Source: Myxococcota bacterium
Lineage (GTDB): Bacteria; Myxococcota; JAJVIH01
Length of the DNA: 32,927 nucleotides
Direction: 5' to 3'
NCBI GenBank assembly: GCA_022072125.1
Contig: JAJVIH010000059.1
Coordinates: 1-32,927 of the forward strand
Below the pieces are notes generated by a model that had not been told where the DNA came from, ran no database searches, and worked only from the letters and a program-made list of their open reading frames with translations. Of the stretch, positions 17,325-24,811 are shown one piece after another (the first letter of the stretch is position 1; each line of letters begins with the position of its first letter). Both the position numbers and the translations under genes were made by a program.

Positions 17325-18329
17325 ATGATGAAGAAGTTCACCTGGGGATATCTCTGGACTGCATATGGGCGCTGGCTGTTGCTGGCGCTGGGCGTGGGCG
17401 CGCTCTGGGTGCTGGTTCAACGCTCCGGCCCTGAGCAGGTGTTTTCCGCCGTGGCGGCGGCGTCACCCTGGATTCCAGTCATTCTGGCGCTGGAAATTCT
17501 GTGGATATCCATGGATGTTGTCGCGGTCTGGCGTCTGGCGGGTCCCCGCCGCAAACAGGTTTCCCTGGGCGAATGGGTGCGCACGGGCATGATGGCCTAT
17601 TCCATCATGACCTTCCTGCCCGCTGGCAGGGCGGGCGGGGAAATCGCCCGCGCCGCCGGGTTGGCCCCCCACGTCGGCGGCCCCAGGGCGAGCGCCGCCG
17701 CGGCGCAACTGCAAAGCCTGGTGCTGATCGCCAATTTTTTGGTGTGCATGATGTGCGCCCTAGCCGTGACCGGAATCGCCGGCGCGGATCAACTCCTGTT
17801 TCCCGCGCTTCTGGTCAATGGGACAATCACCCTGTCCCTTGGGTCATTCATGCAACTGGGGATGCGACGCATCCAGTTGGGCGGCTGGCTAGGGCGGAAA
17901 ATCGAAAAGCTGCGGCATCATGGCCCTGAATTTGACCGGGCCATCCAGGAAAGCGGCGGATTCCCTTTTCAACCATTGATGATTGTCACCCTGGGCAGGC
18001 TGTTTCAGGTGGCGCAATACGGGGTTCTGGTGATGGCGGTCGGCGGGTCCCTGGGCGTCCAGGTTGCGTTTGTCGCCGAGGGGATCCACCTCATCGGCGC
18101 CGGACTGGGTGATATGGTTCCAAACCAGGTGGGAATCACGGAAGGCGCCTTCAGTCTTTTCCGCGCCGCTCTGGGGTTTCAGGATCAGGAAGCACGGGCC
18201 ATCAGCATCGCCATACTGGCCCGGTTGGTGCAGTTCGCCTTTGGCGGGGTGTGCATTGTATTCAGCGGCACGCCCAAGGCGCCCAATCCCCAGCCGGAAA
18301 CCGGGGTGGAACCTGGCGCCGCTGGATAA
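17325..18329 (+). CDS. Lysylphosphatidylglycerol synthase TM-region (UPF0104-like) membrane protein
   Basis: This 334-residue polytopic inner-membrane protein resembles the flippase-like transmembrane region of MprF/lysylphosphatidylglycerol synthases (UPF0104, LPG_synthase_TM). About seven hydrophobic segments are visible, including LLLALGVGALWVLV, WIPVILALEILWISMDVV and LVLIANFLVCMMCALAV. The conserved loop around MTFLPAGRAGGEIARA and the late motif GDMVPNQVGITEGAFSLF are characteristic. The soluble aminoacyl-transferase domain of MprF is absent. Family members have been linked to lipid or hopanoid translocation, but the substrate here cannot be told. Two ATGs (17325, 17328) are adjacent. 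The gene is convergent with the SNase gene at 18397. Confidence 0.82.
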   Translation: MMKKFTWGYLWTAYGRWLLLALGVGALWVLVQRSGPEQVFSAVAAASPWIPVILALEILWISMDVVAVWRLAGPRRKQVSLGEWVRTGMMAYSIMTFLPAGRAGGEIARAAGLAPHVGGPRASAAAAQLQSLVLIANFLVCMMCALAVTGIAGADQLLFPALLVNGTITLSLGSFMQLGMRRIQLGGWLGRKIEKLRHHGPEFDRAIQESGGFPFQPLMIVTLGRLFQVAQYGVLVMAVGGSLGVQVAFVAEGIHLIGAGLGDMVPNQVGITEGAFSLFRAALGFQDQEARAISIAILARLVQFAFGGVCIVFSGTPKAPNPQPETGVEPGAAG

Positions 18330-18396
18330 TCCCGGCGGCCGCGGCTCCAGTCCCTTGTCAATCATATCAATTCACGGCGCGCGGCTTCGCGGAAAC

Positions 18397-18999
18397 CTAT
18401 TTCAGGCAGGCGATTTCGGAGCAACTTCCCCACATGCCCATTTTGGCGTTCCGGGCGGAATCCTGGATTTTCTTGAACTCGCCCGCCCGATCATCTCCAT
18501 TGGGGGGGATATGCAGTACGCAGGCGTATCCGCGCTCCACCAGCAGGGTGTTGAGTTCCCGGTTGTTGAGATAAACATACGCCAGCAGACGATTGTACCG
18601 GTCCCGGCAAACCTTGTCGTAGACCAGCGAAATTTCCTGGTTCAGCACCAGGCTTTTGTTGAACTCCTTGGCTTCCAGGCCATAGCAGTCCGCGGCGCCC
18701 TTGGTGGTTTCGGGGGTGTCCACCATCAGGTAGCGGATTTTCTCGCCCCCCTCGATGGTGATGGTGTCCCCATCGGTGACGGCCACGACTTTCGCCCGGG
18801 CGGGACCGCATGAAACATTCCCGGCTGGAAGAGAAGCGTCGCCGCCCGCGCTTGAAGCGCCGCTATCGGCCGCGCCATCAACCGAGGTTTCCCCGCATCC
18901 CGCCGCCAACAAGCCTATCAGGAACAAGATCGGCGGCAGACAGGGCTTTTCCTGCCTTCGCCTGGCTGCGGCAAGGTTGTTGATGAGAACCGGGATCAT
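18397..18999 (-). CDS. Exported thermonuclease (SNase-like) lipoprotein
   Basis: The predicted lipoprotein has 200 residues. A positively charged N-terminus and hydrophobic stretch lead to the lipobox LAAGC, with the lipidated cysteine near residue 35. An acidic/serine linker follows, and then a staphylococcal-nuclease domain (residues 68-190) that hydrolyses DNA and RNA with Ca2+. The catalytic set is complete: Asp78 in DGDT, Arg89, Asp94 and Glu97 in IRYLMVDTPE, and Arg137 in DRYNRLLAYVY. Three or more cysteines in the mature part could form disulfides. ATG at 18999 overlaps the stop of the triple-LTD gene as ATGA, which supports this start over one further upstream. It is the last gene of a five-gene coupled operon. 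Confidence 0.9.
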   Translation of the reverse strand: MIPVLINNLAAARRRQEKPCLPPILFLIGLLAAGCGETSVDGAADSGASSAGGDASLPAGNVSCGPARAKVVAVTDGDTITIEGGEKIRYLMVDTPETTKGAADCYGLEAKEFNKSLVLNQEISLVYDKVCRDRYNRLLAYVYLNNRELNTLLVERGYACVLHIPPNGDDRAGEFKKIQDSARNAKMGMWGSCSEIACLK

Positions 19000-20810
19000 G
19001 GACAATTGGCGTTGGCCGCGCCCGGAGTGCCCAGATCTCCCTTGCCGAAGGGCGCGGCGGCCTTGCACCAGTTGGCCGGATCATCGTTCGCGGCCGGGTC
19101 TGTCTTCCGGGCGTCCAATTGAGACGACGCGCCATCGCTGGTGGTGGAATATTTGGTCCCATCAATGAGTTGGCCGTCAATCCCCAGGAAAATCCCCTTG
19201 TTGGAATTGGACAATGTGAAAGAAGCCTTGACGTTCACCTTGGGAATACCGCCGTTCTCGTCCGGGTTGTCTTCGCGGGCGAAGACCAGATAACTGCCGG
19301 TTTTCACCGGGATGCAATCCATCGGGTTCAGGCCGCCAGTGAAGCTGCCTTCCGTGGTGGATATCTGCAGCCCGTTCAGATCGGCGTCGCGGGTGACATA
19401 GGCTTCAAACCATTCGCCTTTGGTGTCATCCACGGCCTTGGGATTGGCCAGATATTCGGTGATGACCAGATCGCCGGCGTTCAGCCGGTTGATAGGGCGT
19501 TCCCTGCCGCCTTCCAGACAAGCGCCTTTCATGGGGCCGCCGCCATCAGAGGGACCGGAATCCGATGGGCCGCCATCGGTGGTTCCGCCGTCCGCGTCTC
19601 CGCCTCCCGCGCAGGGAGTATTGGCGGCGCGCGGCGTGCCTTTGTCTCCCGCTCCATAGGTGGAAGTGGAACGGCACCAGTTGGCGGGGTCGTCGTTTGC
19701 GGCGGCGTCCAACTTCGCCGGATCAAGCTGGGTGGAAACCCCATCTCCCGTGGTGGCGTAGGTGATTCCATCAATCAGATCCTCTTCATAACTCAGATAA
19801 ATTCCTTTGTTGGAGTTGGTCAGGGACAGGTCCACTTCGCTGTCCACTTCAGGCAAGCCGCCATTGGCCGCCGTGTCGGCCACCCGTGCGAACAGCAGGT
19901 AAGAGCCCGCCTTGACGGAGATACATTCATCCGCCTCAACCACCAGTTTGGGAGCGCCTTCCTCGGTTCCAATTTCAAGCCCGTTCAGGTCCATATCCTT
20001 CCTGACCAGCACTTCAAACCATTCGCCCTTCGTGTCATCTACCGCTTTGGGGTTGGCGTGGAACTCCGTAATCACCAGGTCTCCGGCCGAAGGGGGGATG
20101 GTCTCGCGTTCGGCTCCGGATTCATCCAGACAGGTCCCGGGAGCGGCGGGGCCGCCATCCTCTCCGGGATCAACCCCGCCGTCTGGCGGTCCGCGGCTCC
20201 CGCACGATGGATTGGCCTTGCCGGGCGAGCCGAAATTTCCTCCGCCCAAATCATCGGACCCGGGGCACCAGTTGGCGGCATTGTCATTGGCGGCGGAATC
20301 GGGCGTTTTGGATCCATCCAGGCTGTAGGACTGGCCTTCCTTGCTCCCCGCGTAAATCACTTCGTCAATTTTGCTGTCGCCGCAGCCGATTCCAAGCAGG
20401 CCGGCCTCGTTGCGCAGGTCTCCCAGGTCCGCTCCATAGCCATAGTCCGCGAACGACGGCTTGGCTTCGTTCAGGGCGTTGGAGAAGGTGAAATACTGGC
20501 CGGCTCCGATTTGTCCGCTTTTGATGGTGTGGGACTTTTTGCCGGAAAGGTCCGCCTTGGCCGAATAGATGGACAGACCCGTCAAATCCACGGCCTTGCC
20601 GCTGGCGTTGAAGATTTCAAACCACTCGTTGCCGGTGTCCGCCCCCTTGGGGTTGAACATGATCTCCGTGATGATCAAATCCCCCGCGACGAATTTCCCG
20701 CCGCAGGCGCCCGGACCAGAACCGCCATCCACGCCGCCCTTGTCAGTCGAACATCCAACCGCCGTGGCCGCCAGGGATAACGCCGTCAGAACCTTCATAC
20801 GCAGTTTCAT
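18996..20810 (-). CDS. Lipoprotein with three lamin-tail (LTD) domains
   Basis: This 604-residue lipoprotein has signal residues 1-19 and lipobox AVGC with Cys20. It carries three repeats of about 160 residues at 41-203, 241-400 and 443-603. Each starts GDL(V/I)ITE and continues through NPK...EWFE, then (D)LNGL or DLTGL. Each ends ANWC...G(T/S)P(G/R)(A/K)AN..C. This is the Ig-like bacterial lamin-tail fold. Two cysteines in each repeat could pair. Repeats 2 and 3 share longer identical stretches (NPKAVDDTKGEWFE), so they duplicated more recently than repeat 1. Linkers are rich in DGG and Pro. Bacterial LTDs often accompany secreted nucleases, and both flanking genes are SNases. Starts and stops overlap by ATGA at both ends. 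Confidence 0.88.
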   Translation of the reverse strand: MKLRMKVLTALSLAATAVGCSTDKGGVDGGSGPGACGGKFVAGDLIITEIMFNPKGADTGNEWFEIFNASGKAVDLTGLSIYSAKADLSGKKSHTIKSGQIGAGQYFTFSNALNEAKPSFADYGYGADLGDLRNEAGLLGIGCGDSKIDEVIYAGSKEGQSYSLDGSKTPDSAANDNAANWCPGSDDLGGGNFGSPGKANPSCGSRGPPDGGVDPGEDGGPAAPGTCLDESGAERETIPPSAGDLVITEFHANPKAVDDTKGEWFEVLVRKDMDLNGLEIGTEEGAPKLVVEADECISVKAGSYLLFARVADTAANGGLPEVDSEVDLSLTNSNKGIYLSYEEDLIDGITYATTGDGVSTQLDPAKLDAAANDDPANWCRSTSTYGAGDKGTPRAANTPCAGGGDADGGTTDGGPSDSGPSDGGGPMKGACLEGGRERPINRLNAGDLVITEYLANPKAVDDTKGEWFEAYVTRDADLNGLQISTTEGSFTGGLNPMDCIPVKTGSYLVFAREDNPDENGGIPKVNVKASFTLSNSNKGIFLGIDGQLIDGTKYSTTSDGASSQLDARKTDPAANDDPANWCKAAAPFGKGDLGTPGAANANCP

Positions 20811-21931
20811 GGGGTTTGCTCGCTTGGTGAAGGCGCCGCGCCTGTGACCGGATTGGCGGTCGAAGGCTCCAGCACCTGGCCGGGCAGGGTGACAACGATC
20901 TGCAGTTGCTCGGTGTTCCGGTATTTGTCCTGATATTTGTTGACCAGTCCGCGCACCCGCACATATTCGCCGGAGTATTTGGCGATTTGGGAACTGGTCA
21001 GCACGTCATTGTCAAAAAAGACGAGGGGAAAATCCGCCTTGGCCCGCTTGCTCAACATCACCATGGAGGGGCCGCGCTCCCGTACGATGATCCTGCCCAC
21101 CACGCCAAAAACCACGACTTCCTTGCCGATGTATTGCTCCAACTGGCGCAGCGCGTCCCACCGGGTTAGGGAGACATAATTAGGATGGGACTCCATCTCT
21201 TCCTCGAATTTTTTCACTTCTTCCGCCCGGCGGTTCCACCAGGACAGGCGCTCCGGATAGTCCGGATAATGTTTGATGGATGGATCCCAGATGCCGGCGC
21301 GTTTCGCCTGAGCCTCCGCCTGGGCCGCTACGAACTCCCTGTGAAACCGGCGGGAATAACCGTATTTGGTGAAGTATGGACTCCAACCCGCCCGCACCAC
21401 CTCGATATTGTAATTGATCCAGCGGCCGTCTTTCTTCGCGTAGATATAGGAGAGGTACCGGTTGTAATAGTCGCGGATTTCCCTGGGGTGATCCCGTTCC
21501 AGCTTGACCTCGGGATGGCCGGAAAAAAATTCATCGGCGAATTTTTTCGCGGCTTCGCCCGCCGGGGTCGCCATCTTCACCGGTTTGCTGGAGCCGCCCC
21601 GGTTCTTCCTGAGGTATTCATCCCAGGTCAGGGTTTCAAAATCCCGGCGTTCATGCTCCTTCTTGAAGGTCTCTTCCGTATCCACGCCCAGCAGGCGCAG
21701 GGTGGAGGGCAGTTCCTTCACCCGGATGGTGTCGCCATCGAGGATGGCTTTTTCATCCGCCAGCGTGAACAGCCCAATATCCAGGCCGGGAACTTCCGCC
21801 TTGAGTACGGCTTTGGAAATGTCCTTCTTGTTGTAACGCTGCGGGGCCGAGGAGCAATTGGCCGCTCCCATGGCGGCGATGGCGATCGCCAGCAGGGAAG
21901 GGAGCCAGATTTTTTTCAGCCGTCGAGCCAT
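20807..21931 (-). CDS. Exported SNase-like nuclease with C-terminal OB-fold
   Basis: The predicted exported protein has 374 residues. Its signal segment covers residues 7-25 before Cys26 (GAANC, an imperfect lipobox, so lipidation is likely but unsure). The SNase domain has Asp67 in DGDT, Arg79, Asp84 and Glu87 in LRLLGVDTEE, and Arg158 in DYYNRYLSYIY. An insertion of about 45 residues (about 90-135) separates the two halves of the active site, longer than in typical SNases. Residues 266-352 look like a nucleic-acid-binding OB-fold (IGKEVVVFGVVGRI, YVRVRGLVNKYQDKY). ATG at 21931 is preferred because the basic, hydrophobic signal starts there. Its stop overlaps the triple-LTD start as ATGA. 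Confidence 0.86.
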   Translation of the reverse strand: MARRLKKIWLPSLLAIAIAAMGAANCSSAPQRYNKKDISKAVLKAEVPGLDIGLFTLADEKAILDGDTIRVKELPSTLRLLGVDTEETFKKEHERRDFETLTWDEYLRKNRGGSSKPVKMATPAGEAAKKFADEFFSGHPEVKLERDHPREIRDYYNRYLSYIYAKKDGRWINYNIEVVRAGWSPYFTKYGYSRRFHREFVAAQAEAQAKRAGIWDPSIKHYPDYPERLSWWNRRAEEVKKFEEEMESHPNYVSLTRWDALRQLEQYIGKEVVVFGVVGRIIVRERGPSMVMLSKRAKADFPLVFFDNDVLTSSQIAKYSGEYVRVRGLVNKYQDKYRNTEQLQIVVTLPGQVLEPSTANPVTGAAPSPSEQTP

Positions 21932-21938
21932 GGATATG

Positions 21939-22565
21939 TCAGGACCCCGGTTTCTGGCACGGGGGATTTTTTCGTCTTGGACTGCCTGGGATTCCCAATC
22001 CCGCCCCATCCCCCGTGGATGGAGTGTCGTTCACGCACCATGACTGGGCATTATCGTTGTTCTGGGCGTTGGGTTCCAGCGCGCCGTCCAGGGACCAGGT
22101 TCCAGCCGTTGGGAGACCACGGAAAACCACCTTGTCGAGGGATTTTCCGCAGGCCTGCACTTCCAGGATCCCATCGCCGGGCAGGTCCTTGGAAAAACTG
22201 TCCGCGTAACCGTAATCCACATGGGAGGGAATATCCTTTTCCGGAAAACGTCCCATCACGAAATACGATTTGGCGCCGATGGACGCCTGCGGATCGCGCA
22301 CGAGGATATCGGCGATGACAGAGCCATCCAGCCGCAGTATCCGGATTTTCGCCCCGGATAGACTGATCTCCGCCGTGGTGGGGTTGTACAGCTCAATCCA
22401 TTGTCCCTGGGAATCGGCGCCGGACTGCTTGCCGCGAATCTCCGCCGCCACGATGGCGCCATCGGGAATATTCGCCTGCGCGCAGCCAGAGGTTTGCAAC
22501 GGCTCGCGCCCGCATCCCCAGAACACCCAAACCATGGCGGAAAACGCCAGCAACCGGGACCACAT
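21939..22565 (-). CDS. Small exported lamin-tail (LTD) domain protein
   Basis: The 208-residue exported protein has an N-terminal hydrophobic segment ending FWGC. This may be a lipobox with Cys18, although Trp and Phe before it are unusual. One LTD-type domain covers about residues 33-205, with IVAAEIRGKQ, GQWIELYNPT and LSGAKIRILR. It ends with the same NAQSWC...IPGSP...PPC pattern seen in the triple-LTD lipoprotein. Its ATG shares one base with the stop codon of the outer-membrane barrel gene (TGATG), so the two are translationally coupled. It ends 7 nt before the SNase-OB start. It is probably a binding partner in the same surface complex; no catalytic motif is visible. Confidence 0.82.
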   Translation of the reverse strand: MWSRLLAFSAMVWVFWGCGREPLQTSGCAQANIPDGAIVAAEIRGKQSGADSQGQWIELYNPTTAEISLSGAKIRILRLDGSVIADILVRDPQASIGAKSYFVMGRFPEKDIPSHVDYGYADSFSKDLPGDGILEVQACGKSLDKVVFRGLPTAGTWSLDGALEPNAQNNDNAQSWCVNDTPSTGDGAGLGIPGSPRRKNPPCQKPGS

Positions 22566-24721
22566 CAGAATCGCGCCTCCACATCAAAACGGAAGCGGTG
22601 TTCCGGCGAGGGATTGCGTTTGGCGGTGGAATCGCGTTCGTCGAGATAAACCAGAAAATCGTAGCGCAGACGGCCCGAGACCATGCCCGCGAAGTTATAA
22701 AAGGCGTCCAGGTAACTCCAGATGAACTGGCGCAGGTAGGTGTTATCGGAAATATCCTCGTTCCGGTAATTGCCGCGCAGGCGGATGCCCAGGCGATCCA
22801 CGGGCCGCACCACGATGGTGAGCCATGCGACCGCGTCCTGGCGCATGTCTTCCTTGTAGCGCGGGTCGGAGAGCCATTCGTGCTGGTACTGCACGGAGAC
22901 ATCGAAGACCCTGGCGGGGGAATAACGCAGCCTGGCCACTCCCACATAACGCTCGCCGCCGCAGCGCAGGGGTTCGCCCTCCGGAATGGTGTCCGCGTTG
23001 AAGAAATCAAAACATTCGCCCGGGCCGTTGCGCCCCAGGTTTTTGTTGAAATAACGGACCCACAGGCTGGGAATAAACTTCTTGACGCCCAGGTAATCCG
23101 CCCGCAGGAACAAATTGGTATTCAACACGCCATCGGAAGGATAGGTCCAGAAATCGGCGGAGGAACGCAGTTCGATGACTTCCGGCCAGCGGCCATTGTG
23201 GCGGAAGCGGGCGCCCGCTTCATCGCGGGAGCGCACGCCGTCCACTTCATCCGGCGCGGCGATGGCGCGGGAGTATGGATTGTCGAAATTTTTTCCATAG
23301 TAGCGCAGGGCCAGTTCCAGTTCGTGTTTGTCCAGGCTGGCGACCGACCGCTGGAGCACGCCGAAATCGCCGCCCTGATTGGGAATGGAATCCAGGCTGC
23401 GCGTTCCTTCAATGAACATATCCAGCCAGGAAACTCCGTACGATCCGGACAAACCCACCGCGCCGAAAGGACCGCCGTAGGGAAAACGGGACCATTCCTG
23501 AAAATCCAGTTCCGCGCCTTCGGATAGCCATTGCGTCGTGGCGTAATAGCCCGTCACTCCAATGCCGCTGCGCCGGTTAAAGAAGAAGGAGGCGTGTCCG
23601 CCGCCCATGATCTCGTTGAACATGTCAGGCAGGGTGCTGTAGCTGAACCGGGAAGTGGGTTCGAGCAGGTTCTCGCGGCGCACGAACACGCTGGGCGCAC
23701 CGCAGTTGGGATCGTCATCGTTCTGCGGGTCGTCGCAGCGCAGGCGGCTGTACAATTCATATTGGTAAATGGATCGGGTCTGGTGCGATCCAAAGGCGAA
23801 GGCCTGCAGGAAGGACTCGTCGCCGAGTTTGAGCTTCTTTACACCCAGCGCGACTCCGCGGAAGCTCTGGTACCAGTCGTAATCCGGAGTGATGTATTCA
23901 TAGCGCTTGTCTCCCGCGCAGGGGGAGACGTCCAGTTCTCCCGTGGATTGGCGGCAACGCACGGACAAGTCCGCTATGCTGAAGACGACGGTGTCATCCA
24001 GGTAAAAGCCGTTGGGGGTGTAGCGGTTGGTGTTGTCCAGGGTCAGCCGTTGAGCGAAACCAATGCGATAGCTGCCGCCAATGACGCCCCATTCCGGTGT
24101 TTCCCACTTCAGGAAGAGTTTCGGCATGACCACGGTGGGAGCGGGCTCCAGGGCGGAAAGCGCGAGGCGGGAGGGATCAAATCGCACGTCGCCCGCCTGC
24201 TGGCGGTTGAGCAACAGCGCGCCGCCGGCGGAGAGATGACGCAATCCCGAAAGCCGGAACTGCGTGAACATGGGCGGAACCTCGTCATCGCTTGGCGCCC
24301 ACGCGAGGCCGTAGCGGAAGCGCCCGGAAAACAGGCTGTATTTGCGGTCCGCGTCGCTCACCACCAGGAACGGGGCGATCGCCGTCAACTCCGCCGCGTC
24401 GAGCACTCCCGCCCCAATCAGTTCCGATGGGTCCTTGATGCCGCCGGTTTGCATCCGGAATTCGATGATGGCGTCCGCCTGAGCATAGGTGATGTTCGGC
24501 AGCACATAGATTTCGTCCCGGCTGGCGGTGTTCAGGTCCACGCCGGTGCGCAGGGTGTCCAGCAGCAGGTCAAAGGTGGTTTCGGAGATATCCTGAGAGA
24601 GCAGCAGTTCGTAGAGGTCCTGTTCGTCTTCAATCTCAATAAAAACTTCGTATTGGGCCGCGCGGGCCGGCGCCGCCAGCAACCCGGCCGCAAGCGCCAG
24701 GCCGCACGCAACCTGGCGCAT
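22565..24721 (-). CDS. Outer-membrane beta-barrel protein with N-terminal helix-hairpin-helix domain
   Basis: The 718-residue exported protein has a signal peptide at 1-21 (LALAAGLLAAPARA). Residues about 58-118 form a ComEA-like helix-hairpin-helix: VDLNTASRDEIYVLPNITYAQ then AIIEFR. This is the canonical DNA-backbone-binding VNxNTAxxxEL arrangement. The rest is an alternating hydrophobic/polar beta pattern with many aromatic residues, and the protein ends RFRFDVEARF, the C-terminal Phe signature recognised by the BAM complex. It therefore looks like a barrel with a periplasmic DNA-binding domain. ATG at 24721 starts the signal peptide; a longer TTG frame from 24781 is less likely. It heads the coupled LTD/SNase operon. 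Confidence 0.85.
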   Translation of the reverse strand: MRQVACGLALAAGLLAAPARAAQYEVFIEIEDEQDLYELLLSQDISETTFDLLLDTLRTGVDLNTASRDEIYVLPNITYAQADAIIEFRMQTGGIKDPSELIGAGVLDAAELTAIAPFLVVSDADRKYSLFSGRFRYGLAWAPSDDEVPPMFTQFRLSGLRHLSAGGALLLNRQQAGDVRFDPSRLALSALEPAPTVVMPKLFLKWETPEWGVIGGSYRIGFAQRLTLDNTNRYTPNGFYLDDTVVFSIADLSVRCRQSTGELDVSPCAGDKRYEYITPDYDWYQSFRGVALGVKKLKLGDESFLQAFAFGSHQTRSIYQYELYSRLRCDDPQNDDDPNCGAPSVFVRRENLLEPTSRFSYSTLPDMFNEIMGGGHASFFFNRRSGIGVTGYYATTQWLSEGAELDFQEWSRFPYGGPFGAVGLSGSYGVSWLDMFIEGTRSLDSIPNQGGDFGVLQRSVASLDKHELELALRYYGKNFDNPYSRAIAAPDEVDGVRSRDEAGARFRHNGRWPEVIELRSSADFWTYPSDGVLNTNLFLRADYLGVKKFIPSLWVRYFNKNLGRNGPGECFDFFNADTIPEGEPLRCGGERYVGVARLRYSPARVFDVSVQYQHEWLSDPRYKEDMRQDAVAWLTIVVRPVDRLGIRLRGNYRNEDISDNTYLRQFIWSYLDAFYNFAGMVSGRLRYDFLVYLDERDSTAKRNPSPEHRFRFDVEARF

Positions 24722-24729
24722 GATTTTCT

Positions 24730-24786
24730 TCAGACCGGGATGCACAGCCCACCTGATATCAACAGTCTTTCCTCCGGACAATCCAT
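24730..24786 (-). CDS. Possible 18-residue leader ORF before the barrel gene
   Basis: A short frame starts at ATG 24786, 6 nt after AAGGA, and ends in TGA 8 nt upstream of the barrel-gene ATG. It fills most of the 90-nt gap after the glycosyltransferase gene. A GGAGGA inside it would also place a ribosome 7 nt before an in-frame TTG. The peptide has no recognised motif. It could be a coupling leader or pure chance. Confidence 0.2.
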   Translation of the reverse strand: MDCPEERLLISGGLCIPV

Positions 24787-24811
24787 GCTCATTCCTTATG
24801 CCAGGCGGGAT

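Noticed and set aside
18330-18396. Possible bidirectional terminator between convergent genes.
   Set aside because: The only palindrome is a short GCGGCCGC core with no adjacent T run on either strand.
19119-20780. Open frame of 553 codons on the plus strand.
   Set aside because: It is the antisense shadow of the triple-LTD lipoprotein; its repetitive look comes from the LTD repeats on the other strand, and no domain is recognisable.
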